Source: Desmonostoc muscorum LEGE 12446 (lineage in GTDB: Bacteria > Cyanobacteriota > Cyanobacteriia > Cyanobacteriales > Nostocaceae). From it: 64,000 nt of DNA. Shown here one piece after another: positions 1 through 10,702 of the stretch. The DNA is taken from the NCBI RefSeq assembly GCF_015207005.2, contig NZ_JADEXS020000001.1, positions 8,145,001 through 8,209,000 on the forward strand. The letters are read 5' to 3'. The stretch's first letter is position 1; each line of letters begins with the position of its first letter. The notes under the pieces are model-generated. The model was not told where the DNA came from, made no database searches, and worked only from the letters and a program-made list of their open reading frames with translations. The position numbers were made by a program, and so were the translations under genes.

Positions 1-990
1 ACAATGAAGCTTATCCCCCACTGTCTCACTGGCAATGTGTGCTCTGGGTATTCTGAGTTTGTCTCGATTTGGTACCGGTCTCCCAGCCCGCACCGAAACA
101 GTGCTTTACCCCCCAGGTATAATCATTACCGCTGCGCCTAAACACATTTCGGGGAGAACCAGCTAGCTCCTGGTTCGATTGGCATTTCACCCCTAACCAC
201 AGCTCATCCGCCGATTTTTCAACATCGGTCGGTTCGGACCTCCACTTGGTGTTACCCAAGCTTCATCCTGGCCATGGTTAGATCACCAGGGTTCGGGTCT
301 ATAAACACTGATTTGACGCCCTTTTCAGACTCGGTTTCCCTGTGGCTTCAACATTCTCGTTTTAACCTACCAGTGCCTATAAGTCGCCGGCTCATTCTTC
401 AACAGGCACGCGGTCATCCGTTGAATCGGACTCCCACTGCTTGTAAGCTGACGGTTTCATGTTCTATTTCACTCCCCTTTTGGGGTTCTTTTCACCTTTC
501 CCTCGCGGTACTGGTTCACTATCGGTCACACAGTAGTATTTAGCCTTACGAGATGGTCCTCGCTGATTCACATGGGATTCCTCGTGCCCCATGCTACTCG
601 GGATTCAGCTACTATCTAGTCAATTTTCGACTACAGGACTTTCACCTTCTCTGGTGCAGTACTTAGCTGCTTCGTCTAACCTCTAGATTCGATATCGCTG
701 TCCCACTACCCCAATCGGTAAACCAATTGGTTTAGGCTCTTCCCCGTTCGCTCACCACTACTTAGGGAATCTCTGTTTGATTTCTCTTCCTCCAGCTACT
801 AAGATGTTTCAATTCGCTGGGTTGGCTCTTTCCTGCCTATATATTCAGCAGGTAGTATTTAGGGTTGCCCCATTCGGATATCTCCGGCTCTAAGTTTGCT
901 TCCAACTCCCCGGAGCATTTCGTCGGTAACCACGTCCTTCTTCGCCTCTGTGTGCCTAGGTATCCACCGTCAGCCCTTATTAGCTTGACC
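1..990 (-). rRNA. rrl: 23S ribosomal RNA, 5' part (continues beyond window start)
   Basis: Read on the minus strand, the segment ending near 990 begins GGTCAAGCTAATAAGGGC and continues into the conserved 5' domain of 23S rRNA, with the ACGGTGGAT block that follows the 5' end in most bacteria. Roughly the first 990 nt are present; the rest lies left of the window. It is the distal gene of the 16S-tRNA-Ile-tRNA-Ala-23S operon. The exact 5' end is placed by similarity from memory and could be off by several bases. Open frames inside it are artefacts. Confidence 0.95.
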
Positions 991-1242
991 ACTCAAACAA
1001 TTGCCTTCAATTGCAAACACAATATTTTTTGACTACTTCGTCTAAAGAACACTGATTTTAATCAGCATCCACGACTCGGCACTCACTAATGTCTGTGTCT
1101 GCCTGCTTTTTTCGCATTCCTATGCAGTTTTCAAGGTTCTGGCTGGATAACAACCCAGCAGTCTGACATTTACATAATCTAATCATGCTATATGTCACTT
1201 TGCTGAATTCAATCCCTCTATTTTTAGCTGACGCTATCAAGG
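991..1242 (-). other. 16S-23S spacer, tRNA-Ala to 23S portion, with boxA
   Basis: This non-coding spacer separates tRNA-Ala from 23S. On the minus strand GAACCTTGAAAACTGCATA (1121-1139) is the boxA antitermination element found in cyanobacterial rRNA spacers, where Nus factors bind the nascent transcript. No gene is seen here; an 80-codon frame overlapping the tRNA is not credible. Confidence 0.85.
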
Positions 1243-1315
1243 TGGAGGTTAGCGGACTCGAACCGCTGACATCCTGCTTGCAAAGCAGGCGCTCTACCAA
1301 CTGAGCTAAACCCCC
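1243..1315 (-). tRNA. tRNA-Ala (anticodon TGC)
   Basis: The minus strand reads GGGGGTTTAGCTCAGTTGG at the 5' end, then an anticodon stem and loop with TTTGCAA (anticodon TGC, complement of 1280-1282), and the GGTTCGAGTCC T-arm. The acceptor stem closes with TAACCTCCA. It decodes GCN alanine codons. It sits in the rRNA spacer after tRNA-Ile, the usual order, and is processed from the rRNA transcript. Confidence 0.97.
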
Positions 1316-1396
1316 ATCAACAAGACAAAATTCAAAACCCTACTTCCAAAAGTGTTTACTTTTGAATTTCGACTTTTGAGTTTTTACTTGTTCAGG

Positions 1397-1470
<74 letters not shown>

Positions 1471-1521
1471 ATAATTGAACCAAATCATAGTTTGAAAGCT
1501 AACAACAAAATGTCTGCGACC

Positions 1522-1586
1522 GACCTAGGTTTGACCATCTCAATATTTATTTGCTGTTTGCTTTCAATATTTGAGGGGTGTAGGTC
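1522..1586 (-). other. D1-D1' helix of the 16S-23S spacer
   Basis: Just 3' of 16S the transcript has GACCTA and, about 60 nt later, TAGGTC, which pair to form the D1-D1' helix used in cyanobacterial taxonomy. The inner flank carries CACCCCTC and GAGATGGTC. It is a structural and processing element, not a gene. Confidence 0.8.
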
Positions 1587-1593
1587 TCCCTAA

Positions 1594-3082
<1,489 letters not shown>

Positions 3083-3252
3083 GGTTTGTTTGTTTTTTAG
3101 CTCATTAAGCTGCTCTTTTTTAACCTCAGCTTGGTTATTTTATTTACTTGACGCAGGCCACTTGTTGTATAATGGCTTTCAAACTATAATATTTTCATGG
3201 TTCGGTGTCCTTTCCGCGTCGCTTTGCTTCGCTTCGCTTCAGGCACTTATTC
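3083..3252 (-). other. rRNA operon leader
   Basis: About 160 nt lie between the inferred transcription start and the 16S 5' end. The stretch is non-coding, A/T-rich near 16S, and has short tandem CGCTTCG-type repeats near 3225-3240. It probably pairs with the spacer to form the RNase III stalk, which I did not fold. Confidence 0.6.
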
Positions 3253-3281
3253 AATATAGCGAACCTCTCTAAGAGTGTCAA
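3253..3281 (-). promoter_or_regulatory. Sigma-70-type promoter of the rRNA operon
   Basis: On the minus strand TTGACA (complement of 3276-3281) and TATATT (complement of 3253-3258) are separated by exactly 17 bases, a near-consensus housekeeping promoter. It points into the 16S gene with a leader of about 160 nt. It lies about 110 bp from the divergent nadC start, so the intergenic region serves both directions. Confidence 0.8.
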
Positions 3282-3392
3282 CCACTTTTTCAAAGTTTTT
3301 TTTGCCATTTTTTTTCAGCCTGCGATAAGCCTTATATAGCAAGGGTTTTAGGCTATAGTATTCCTGAGAGTCCCTAAGGAAGGAATAAAGCT

Positions 3393-4256
3393 GTGAGGAA
3401 TTTTGGTGTTTTGCCGCCCTGGCTAGTTTTAGATCCACTGTTACGTGGTTGGTTGTTGGAGGATATTGGGCGGGGCGATCGCACCACAAACACCCTACTC
3501 GTCGAAGATGTCACAGCAGGAACCGCCAAGTGGATAGCGAAAGCTCCAGGAATAATTGCTGGCTTACCAGTTGCAGCTAGGGTGTTTCAGATTTTGAATG
3601 AAAATGTGAATTTTACGGCTGTGACGGCTGAAGGCGCAAGATGTGAGCCTGGACAGGTAGTCGCTGAAATTCATGGTTCGCTGGATGCGTTGCTAATGGG
3701 GGAACGGGTGGCGTTGAATTTGGCTATGCGGTTGAGTGGAATTGCCACGCTGACTAATATATATGTAGAGAAAATTGTTGATTTACCTGCTCGGTTGGTG
3801 GATACGCGCAAAACTACACCAGGGCTAAGACTGTTGGAAAAGTATGCGACTGCTGTGGGTGGGGCGACTAATCACCGCATGGGGTTGGATGATGCGGTGA
3901 TGATTAAGGATAATCACATTGCAGCGGCTGGGGGAATTGAGGAAGCTATTAGACGTGTTCGTTCTCAGATTCCTTATCCTTTGACAATAGAAGTAGAGAC
4001 GGAAAGTTTAGAACAGGTGAGGGAAGCTTTGCAGCATCAAGCCGACATTATTATGTTGGACAATATGCCTTTGGATATGATGCATCAGGCGGTGGAATTG
4101 ATTCGTCAGCAGGATAGCCGGGTGAAAATTGAGGCTTCGGGGAATGTGACTTTGGAGACGATTCGAGGTATTGCAGAGACGGGTGTGGATTACATTTCTA
4201 CGAGTGCGCCAATTACTCAGTCGAAGTGGTTGGATTTGAGTATGAGGATTAAATGA
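3393..4256 (+). CDS. nadC: Nicotinate-nucleotide pyrophosphorylase (quinolinate phosphoribosyltransferase)
   Basis: This enzyme converts quinolinate and PRPP to nicotinate mononucleotide, CO2 and pyrophosphate in cytoplasmic NAD synthesis. The 287-residue length is typical. Family motifs are clear: LVDTRKTTPGLRLLEKYA, HRMGLDDAVMIKDNHI, IEVETESLEQ and IMLDNMPLDMM, ending with EASGNV and DYISTSAPITQS in the C-terminal barrel. The Arg/Lys/His residues that bind the phosphates lie in the first two motifs. The start is GTG at 3393, preceded by a GGAAGGAA-type ribosome binding site about 8 nt upstream; no better start lies nearby. It runs divergently from the rRNA operon and appears monocistronic. 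Confidence 0.96.
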   Translation: MRNFGVLPPWLVLDPLLRGWLLEDIGRGDRTTNTLLVEDVTAGTAKWIAKAPGIIAGLPVAARVFQILNENVNFTAVTAEGARCEPGQVVAEIHGSLDALLMGERVALNLAMRLSGIATLTNIYVEKIVDLPARLVDTRKTTPGLRLLEKYATAVGGATNHRMGLDDAVMIKDNHIAAAGGIEEAIRRVRSQIPYPLTIEVETESLEQVREALQHQADIIMLDNMPLDMMHQAVELIRQQDSRVKIEASGNVTLETIRGIAETGVDYISTSAPITQSKWLDLSMRIK

Positions 4257-4352
4257 TTAATCTCATACCATTCTGCCAACTTAATTTACACCTAATTATT
4301 TTGCCCAATAAACCAGTGGGATCGCGTTCTTAAAAAGCCTTTCGTCAATCTT

Positions 4353-4428
4353 TAAACTATCTTATCGATCTGTCTGCCCTTGAAACAAAGCCTTTGGTTT
4401 GATAGTTTACTTTCTCGCTGCGTAATAT
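4353..4428 (+). promoter_or_regulatory. Inverted repeat and possible promoter ahead of the CHAT operon
   Basis: TAAACTATC (4353-4361) and GATAGTTTA (4401-4409) form a 9-bp inverted repeat with a 39-nt loop. Overlapping its right arm, TTGATA (4399-4404) and TAATAT (4423-4428) are 18 bases apart and could be the -35 and -10 of the downstream operon. The ribosome binding site is GGGGAG at 4444-4449. The promoter call is weak; the hairpin could instead be the nadC terminator. Confidence 0.35.
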
Positions 4429-4457
4429 TGGTATTACTAGGTTGGGGAGTTTTCTAA

Positions 4458-6683
4458 ATGACACAGAGAGAACCAAAAGATGCTGATGGATGGTTTGAAC
4501 GAGGGAAAAAGCAATATTGGAAAGACAGAAATTACGAAGGAGCGCTAGCTTCCTTTAATCGTGTTATTGAACTTGTTCCGAACAAATATACAGCGTGGAA
4601 CTACAAGGGTTACACGTTGAGGATGTTGGGTCGCCATCAAGAGGCAATTGCTAGCTGTAACAAAGCCCTGGAAATTAAACCTGATTTTCACCAAGCCTTG
4701 AACAATCGCGGCTTAACATTCGATGATTTGGAGTACTATCAAGATGCAGTCTTGGACTATAATAAAGCTCTGACAATTACGCACAATAAGTACCACCAAG
4801 CGTGGAACAATCGAGGTAATGCACTCAAGAGCTTACGTCGGTATAGAGAGGCTATCGATTCCTATGATCGTGCCCTACGATTGGAAAATCAGTACTGGCG
4901 AGCTTGGAGAAATAGAGGTTGGGCACTTTTCTATTTACCAAGCTACCAAGAAGCTTTAAAAAACTGGGATGATGGGTTACACCAGCTCAAACCGAAAACC
5001 TGTGGTTATAAAGCTCGTGACTATCAAGAAGGTTGCGGTGAATTGCACAACTCTAAAGGTCTTGCCCAGTATCTGCACGGTCAGCGCCAGGAAGATCCTT
5101 TTCCACACTGGCGAGGTGCAGTCAGCAGTTACGAAAAAGCCCTCAATTTCTTAACTTTCCAGAAGTTCCCTTCGCGTCATCTCGAAGTCTTACAAGCCTT
5201 GATTAAGGTCTGTCGAGGCTTGGGTGAAAAAGATACAGCCCAGATGTTGGAGTCAGAAGGTTCTGAGTTACTGGGACGTTGGCTACAAGAAACACAATCA
5301 AATGTTGAGAAAATCTCTTTATCACGGAAATTTGCTGCATTTAACCAATATCGGGTAGACTCCCTAGCCCAATCAGGACAATGGGATGATGCCTTAAAGT
5401 TAGCGGAACAACGAAAGAATCTTTGTTTACGTTGGCTACGTGACAACCGTTGGGTTGAGCCAACAGAAGTAGGAGATTGTGTTCCAATGTCTCTGGTAAA
5501 TGCCCAAAGAGCAGCAATTTACTGGCACATTAGCCCATCTGCTATCACTACGTTTATCCTAAAGGGCAATCAGCCACCCATAGGACGTATTCTCACAGCT
5601 GATTCTAGCTCTGCTGGGGCTGATAGGCAACTTCAAAAGTTTGAAGAGTGGGAGAAAACTTGGAAATTCTCTGTAGAGATGGGATTTAAAACTGAATGTG
5701 GGAAACTTATAGACGACACATTACCAAAATTAGCAGAAATTCTCGATATTCCAGCTATTTTGTCATTACTTGAGGGCATTAAGCAGTTGATATTAATTCC
5801 CCATCGGAATTTGCATTTGCTGCCTCTCCATGCATTGTTTCCAGATGAAATCACGATTACCTATCTTCCTAGTATTCAGGTTGGCATAGATTTGCAAACA
5901 TCCGGGGTAGAGACAATTCATGAATTACCTCTACTCAGTATTGAACATCCTGAAACCCCTAAAAGCCAAGAGAAAGTAAAAACGTTTGATGATATGTCTC
6001 TGCTTTATGCCGAGATAGAGTCAGCCGCCATTACTCAGCTTTATCAACCTGCTCACCGTCTCACTGGTATTGCTTGTACCCTAGAAGCTTTAATCCGAGC
6101 ATTACAAAATACATCTGGTATTTTGCACTTTACAGGTCACGCTTACCACAATATCAAAAACCCAGCGGACTCAGCCTTGCTATTGGCAAATACCGAACAA
6201 CTAAGGTTGAAAGACATCTTTGAGAACAAATTAGATTTGAGCGGCTATCACCTCATCTGTCTCTCCGCTTGTGAAACTGGCAAGACAGGCAAACAAGGCT
6301 TAATTGATGAATTTGTGGGTTTGTCCGCTGGCTTCATATCAGCTGGTGCTTCTTGTCTAATCAGCACCCTCTGGCGAGTCGATGAAATCTCCGCAGCATT
6401 ACTGATGATTCGCTTTTACCAACTGCTCCAGGAATTCTCTCCAGCTGTTGCACTTAAACAAGCACAATTGTGGCTACGCGATGCTACTTATGGCACTCTT
6501 TCTCAATGGTGTTTGGAAGTTGCCCAACAAATAGCTCAGTATAGCTTAATTCAAAGTGAAAACTTGGAAGATGCTGCTGCCAGCTTTCAAAAAAAAGCAG
6601 ATACAATGGATTCAAACAATCGCCCTTACGCTCATGCGTACTACTGGGCAGCTTTTACAATTACTGGTAATGTGAACCGATGA
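4458..6683 (+). CDS. TPR-CHAT caspase-like protease
   Basis: The 741-residue protein has about five tetratricopeptide repeats at its N-terminus (residues about 10-190, with units such as AWNNRGNALKSLRRYREAI), a helical middle, and a C-terminal CHAT domain (about 480-700). The caspase-type dyad is intact: His561 in LHFTGHAYHN and Cys605 in LICLSACETGKTG, followed by GFISAGASCLISTLWRVDE. CHAT proteases are cytoplasmic clan CD cysteine peptidases, often activated through their repeat domain. The ATG has GGGGAG 8 nt upstream. Its TGA overlaps the next ATG (ATGA), so the three genes to 8487 form an operon. The target is unknown; the neighbours are the obvious candidates. HetF is also TPR-CHAT, but the gene context does not suggest HetF. 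Confidence 0.9.
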   Translation: MTQREPKDADGWFERGKKQYWKDRNYEGALASFNRVIELVPNKYTAWNYKGYTLRMLGRHQEAIASCNKALEIKPDFHQALNNRGLTFDDLEYYQDAVLDYNKALTITHNKYHQAWNNRGNALKSLRRYREAIDSYDRALRLENQYWRAWRNRGWALFYLPSYQEALKNWDDGLHQLKPKTCGYKARDYQEGCGELHNSKGLAQYLHGQRQEDPFPHWRGAVSSYEKALNFLTFQKFPSRHLEVLQALIKVCRGLGEKDTAQMLESEGSELLGRWLQETQSNVEKISLSRKFAAFNQYRVDSLAQSGQWDDALKLAEQRKNLCLRWLRDNRWVEPTEVGDCVPMSLVNAQRAAIYWHISPSAITTFILKGNQPPIGRILTADSSSAGADRQLQKFEEWEKTWKFSVEMGFKTECGKLIDDTLPKLAEILDIPAILSLLEGIKQLILIPHRNLHLLPLHALFPDEITITYLPSIQVGIDLQTSGVETIHELPLLSIEHPETPKSQEKVKTFDDMSLLYAEIESAAITQLYQPAHRLTGIACTLEALIRALQNTSGILHFTGHAYHNIKNPADSALLLANTEQLRLKDIFENKLDLSGYHLICLSACETGKTGKQGLIDEFVGLSAGFISAGASCLISTLWRVDEISAALLMIRFYQLLQEFSPAVALKQAQLWLRDATYGTLSQWCLEVAQQIAQYSLIQSENLEDAAASFQKKADTMDSNNRPYAHAYYWAAFTITGNVNR

Positions 6684-7093
6684 CAATTCAACAAACCAAC
6701 AGTACGAGCGATGCAATAGTTTTAGAAGCTCTTAAAGAGGCACTAAAAGAATTAGACTTAGTTTTACCTGATTCTCTACAACAACAGATCAACAGCCATC
6801 TAGCTCAAGTTTTAGCAAATCCTCAAACAAAAGAAGTAGAAAATCTGATCCAGTTAGTACGAGACAATGAAACTCTTTATAAAAAATATCGGGTCATCCG
6901 CCAAAATTTATTCGACGAATACCAAGCTAAACAACGAAATAAAGGTTTTCCACCTCAGGAGAAAGATACACCACCAACAACAACCCCAAATATATTAGAT
7001 AATGTTGTTGCTCCCATGCTGACTTATAACGAATTGCCTCAAGAAACCCAAGGACAAGCTAACACAACGACAAAAGGGCAGAAATCACAATAA
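6680..7093 (+). CDS. Small helical protein of the CHAT operon, function unknown
   Basis: I do not recognise a family for this 137-residue protein. Residues about 8-85 are predicted helical and charged (EALKEALKELDLVLPDSL, then VENLIQLVRDNETLYKKY). Residues about 92-137 are rich in Pro, Thr, Gln and Asn and probably disordered. There is no signal peptide or membrane segment. It overlaps the CHAT gene by 4 nt (ATGA) and the next gene by 1 nt (TAATG), so the three products are likely made together and may form a complex. It could be an adaptor, inhibitor or substrate of the protease; that is inference from position only. Confidence 0.75.
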   Translation: MTIQQTNSTSDAIVLEALKEALKELDLVLPDSLQQQINSHLAQVLANPQTKEVENLIQLVRDNETLYKKYRVIRQNLFDEYQAKQRNKGFPPQEKDTPPTTTPNILDNVVAPMLTYNELPQETQGQANTTTKGQKSQ

Positions 7094-8487
7094 TGAGCGA
7101 TTTAATATATCCAACTCTTGATTTATTTGCCTACAATTTGGGAGAAGGGCTGGGAGATAATCAGGATGATATCAAGAAACGCCGCAATCAATTCTTAGCG
7201 CTCATGCCCAAAAATATCCAAGATATTCTTATCCCTGCTTTTGATAAAGAATCAGCGTTACAGAATCCAGAATATATAGAGTTATTGAAAATTGCTGGAC
7301 AAATAAGCACATTTCATGATTTTCCCACTAAGGAAATAAACAATTATAAACTCCAAGGATATTATTATCCTGTTCGATTGAAAGACACCTATGGATTATT
7401 ATTTGATTGCTCAGTAGATGAAAAAGATAATCCACAAAAGCTAAGTTGCTTGAGATATCTGAAGCAGCAGGCACATTCAATAAAAGCTGATTTGGGAAAA
7501 ACATGGATCATTTCAGGTATAGCACCAAGTCATAATACAGATACTGAAAATCTAGCGAAAAATATTTACAAAAATTTGATGATTGAAGAAAAATCACCAA
7601 ATTTAACTGATGCAGATTATGAATCATTGATATCTCAGGAATGGCAATATCGAAAAGCAGGTAAATTCTTAAATGCATCAGTATTTGAAATATGGCAAAT
7701 GCCAAATAACTGGGTAAATATTGAAGACGGTAACCATGTCTTAGTTTTTCTCTATCCTAATCAGCAATCTATGCAAGATGCTACCAAATTCTATAAAGAT
7801 TGGATGCATCTATTCTGCTACAGAAATAAAATTATTTGGGCATACTCAGAAACTCGTAAGATACAAAAATTGTTAAAAAATGGTTTTAAGACAATTCGAG
7901 AGACAATTAATCTCGTTAGTAAAAAATCAGATTTACAGGGTTTAAAAGCGATCTTAGAAAAAAATATTGAAAATTATTACAAGTATGTAATAGATTTAAA
8001 TAATTTAGACATCCTAAGTAAGACTATTGAAGTCAACTGGCTTAATTATAAAGAATATATAAAATATATAAATAATTATATTAATGAAAATTCAGGAAAA
8101 TTTGGTGATACTGACCTCAAGTTTCTAGAAGATATCAATAGTATTATTCAAGAAAAATATCAGGCTCAGGTGAGACAAGATTATGATAGTTTACGACCTG
8201 GAATTGAAATTCTAGAAACCTTGCTCAATACTATTCGCGGGATGGTAGAGATTGAGCAAGCACAACGCGATCGCAATCTCAACAATACAGTAGCGATAGC
8301 AGGTGTAGGACTAGCCACTAGCCAAATCGCATCTTCTATAATTATCGCCCAAGAACCCCCACCCGATAACACCCCGTTTTTCAAAACTACAGCGTTTGTG
8401 TGGAGTGTGGGAACTGGTGTAGTTGCAAGCGTTATTCTTTGGAGTATCTTGCGTTTGTACCGCCTCATGACTCGCATTCATAGCTAA
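7093..8487 (+). CDS. Membrane-anchored protein of the CHAT operon with two C-terminal helices
   Basis: This 464-residue protein matches no family I can name. Residues about 1-260 look mixed alpha/beta, residues about 260-395 are long charged helices (from NGFKTIRETINLVSKKSD to VEIEQAQRDRN), and two membrane helices follow at about 398-419 (VAIAGVGLATSQIASSIII) and 433-453 (AFVWSVGTGVVASVILW), joined by a short EPPPDNTPFF loop. The layout resembles CorA-type channels, but the GMN signature is absent. The coding DNA is clearly more A/T-rich than nadC or the ABC genes, which hints at transfer. Being third in the CHAT operon, it is a plausible membrane effector or substrate. It could also simply tether the complex to the membrane. 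Confidence 0.8.
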   Translation: MSDLIYPTLDLFAYNLGEGLGDNQDDIKKRRNQFLALMPKNIQDILIPAFDKESALQNPEYIELLKIAGQISTFHDFPTKEINNYKLQGYYYPVRLKDTYGLLFDCSVDEKDNPQKLSCLRYLKQQAHSIKADLGKTWIISGIAPSHNTDTENLAKNIYKNLMIEEKSPNLTDADYESLISQEWQYRKAGKFLNASVFEIWQMPNNWVNIEDGNHVLVFLYPNQQSMQDATKFYKDWMHLFCYRNKIIWAYSETRKIQKLLKNGFKTIRETINLVSKKSDLQGLKAILEKNIENYYKYVIDLNNLDILSKTIEVNWLNYKEYIKYINNYINENSGKFGDTDLKFLEDINSIIQEKYQAQVRQDYDSLRPGIEILETLLNTIRGMVEIEQAQRDRNLNNTVAIAGVGLATSQIASSIIIAQEPPPDNTPFFKTTAFVWSVGTGVVASVILWSILRLYRLMTRIHS

Positions 8488-8923
8488 ATCCCTGCCTTCA
8501 TTGGCGATTCGTTAAAATTAACAATGCCACCCTACCTTTCTAAGAATACTTGAGATATATTCCTAGCTGGACTTCTAATACATGAATTATCCCTAAAACT
8601 TCTTCTGTGAAAAAAGAGAGTAGAACTCAGAATTCGGCTTTGCTGTGCGACTGATACTAGCTGGGATATCCGATGAAACTTGTGAATCGCTATGAAAATT
8701 TTGAGCCATTATTCTTCTTCTTTGCTTTTTTTAGGTATTTAAATTGATTGGACAGAAAGTTTGCCAGAAAGCTATATTCCCATAGCGCTGTCCCAAAACA
8801 TAGAATTTCCACGATAAATACAAAAGTTCTTCTCTAACCCACACTCCCTACGCTTAATCAGCACAAATAGTTTTTTACAATAAAAGTAAGAGATAATTTT
8901 CCCAAAACACAGGGTGAATTCCA
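8488..8923. other. Intergenic region between the CHAT operon and the ABC exporter
   Basis: I see no gene or RNA in these 436 bp. A weak promoter-like pair is TGGACA (8749-8754) and TATATT (8773-8778), 18 bases apart and reading toward the exporter. A 65-codon minus-strand frame at the right end has no coding character. Confidence 0.5.
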
Positions 8924-10702
8924 TTGGTTCAACAACCAGAACTCCGGGAAACTTCGTCAATGCAACCAATCCAGCGCGTGCTGGGTAGTTTGAGTACTTA
9001 CCGATGGACTTCGCTGGGAGCCTTGGTAAGCTTATTGCTGTTGACGATCGCCAACGCGGTTACCCCGCAACTATTTCGGTGGGGAATCGATGAAGGGATT
9101 ACCAAAAAAAACTTAGAAATTGTGCTGATTAGCGCAGGCTGGATGGTAGTTGCGGCGATCGCTCGTGGTTTATTTAACTTTGGACAAAGCTATTTGGCAG
9201 AAGCCGCCTCTCAAGGTGTGGCTTACGATCTGCGAAACAAAATTTTCAGCAAAGTTCAAAATCTCAGTTTCAGCTATCATGACCAGGCGCAGACTTCCCA
9301 ACTGTTAACTCGTGTTACCAGTGACGTTGACCAAATCCGTACATTTGTTGGGACTAGCCTGATTCAGGTCATTGGTGGGGTTGTGACCTTGGTGAGTATT
9401 GCAGTGCTTTTGCTGATAATGAACTGGAAATTGGCACTGATTACTCTGACAGTAGTACCCATAACCGCATGGTTAATGGCGCGATTCGTCACTCGGAATA
9501 ACAAACTTTTTCGGCAAGTACAAGAACAACTCAGCGACCTCAACGCTGTATTACAAGAGAATTTAATTGGAATACGCGTGGTGAAAGCGTTTGTACGGGA
9601 GTCTGCCGAAAGGTCGCGTTACACTACTCTGAATGATGGCCTTGTCAGAGCAAATATGATGACCATTAGCGCCATCCGTAATACTTTCCCGTTTATCTTT
9701 TTATTAAGTAATTTGGTAACACTGGCAGTTTTCGGATATGGAGGAGCCGAGGTAGTTGGGAAGAGGTTCACCGTTGGTGAACTGGTGGCGTTTAACTCCT
9801 ACCTAGCGTTGATTCTCCAACCAATTTTGTTGATTGGATTTGCTGCACCTGCGATCGCTCAATCAGCTGCTTCTGCGGAACGCGTTTACGAAGTTGTGGA
9901 CGCAGAGATAGAAATTAGGGATCGCCCTGATGCCATCCCCTTTGACACCTGTAGTGGTAGAATTACCTTTGAAAATGTTTCCTTTCGGTATCCGGGAGCA
10001 AGCGCCGAAACTCTCAAAGAAGTTTCCTTTGAAACCAAGCCCAATGAGCTAATCGCCGTTCTAGGCATGACTGGTTCCGGAAAAAGCACAATTATGAATT
10101 TGATTCCCCGTTTTTATGATGTCACAAGGGGAGCAATTCGCATTGACGGACGGGATGTGCGAGATTTTACGCTCAAAAGCCTCAGATCTCGTATCGGTAT
10201 CGTGTTTCAGGAAACTACACTCTTCTCTGGCACAATCCGGGAAAATATTAGCTATGCAAAACCCAATGCAACCTTAGAAGAAGTGATTGAGGTGGCAAAA
10301 ACCGCACAAATGCATGACTTCATCATCAGTCTGCCCGATGGCTACGAAACGATTGTGGGTGAACGTGGTGTGGGCTTGTCTGGTGGGCAGAAACAAAGAA
10401 TTGCGATCGCTCGGACCTTACTCACTGATTACAGTATTTTGATTTTGGACGATAGTACCTCTGCTGTGGATGCCAAAACTGCTGCCCAAATTCAAGCCGA
10501 GTTAGATGGTTTCATGCGCCAAAAAGCTTGTACAACCTTTGTAGTGGCTCAACGCATTAGCACCGTCAAAAATGCCGATCGCATTTTTCTCATGGACAAA
10601 GGACGATTGGTAGCACAAGGCACTCACGAAGAATTGATGCAAACCAGCCCACTTTACGGCGTAATTTTGGAATCTCAGGTAAAGCAGAAGGAGAACAAAT
10701 GA
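8924..10702 (+). CDS. ABC exporter subunit A (heterodimer half, degenerate ATPase site)
   Basis: This is an ABC-B type half transporter: six membrane helices (residues about 25-310) fused to an ATPase domain (about 345-585). Walker A is GMTGSGKST (Lys387 from the TTG) and the signature LSGGQKQR is canonical. Walker B reads LILDDST, with Asp510 where the catalytic Glu normally stands. That substitution is the mark of one half of heterodimeric exporters such as BmrC/D and TM287/288. The longest frame starts with TTG at 8924; the ATG at 8960 (MQPIQRVL) is equally possible, with GGGA upstream. The stop overlaps the next gene by 4 nt (ATGA). The substrate cannot be read from sequence; lipids or drugs are usual for the family. 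Confidence 0.93.
   Translation: MVQQPELRETSSMQPIQRVLGSLSTYRWTSLGALVSLLLLTIANAVTPQLFRWGIDEGITKKNLEIVLISAGWMVVAAIARGLFNFGQSYLAEAASQGVAYDLRNKIFSKVQNLSFSYHDQAQTSQLLTRVTSDVDQIRTFVGTSLIQVIGGVVTLVSIAVLLLIMNWKLALITLTVVPITAWLMARFVTRNNKLFRQVQEQLSDLNAVLQENLIGIRVVKAFVRESAERSRYTTLNDGLVRANMMTISAIRNTFPFIFLLSNLVTLAVFGYGGAEVVGKRFTVGELVAFNSYLALILQPILLIGFAAPAIAQSAASAERVYEVVDAEIEIRDRPDAIPFDTCSGRITFENVSFRYPGASAETLKEVSFETKPNELIAVLGMTGSGKSTIMNLIPRFYDVTRGAIRIDGRDVRDFTLKSLRSRIGIVFQETTLFSGTIRENISYAKPNATLEEVIEVAKTAQMHDFIISLPDGYETIVGERGVGLSGGQKQRIAIARTLLTDYSILILDDSTSAVDAKTAAQIQAELDGFMRQKACTTFVVAQRISTVKNADRIFLMDKGRLVAQGTHEELMQTSPLYGVILESQVKQKENK

Noticed and set aside
3148..3173. TTGACG and TATAAT on the plus strand, resembling a promoter toward nadC.
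   Set aside because: The spacing is only 14 bases, and the strong minus-strand promoter at 3253-3281 explains the rRNA transcript.
3247..3489. 80-codon minus-strand frame between 16S and nadC.
   Set aside because: It overlaps the rRNA promoter and the nadC coding start and has no recognisable motif.
4458..6683. The TPR-CHAT gene as HetF.
   Set aside because: The domain order is shared, but many cyanobacterial CHAT proteins have it, and the operon partners do not point to heterocyst control.
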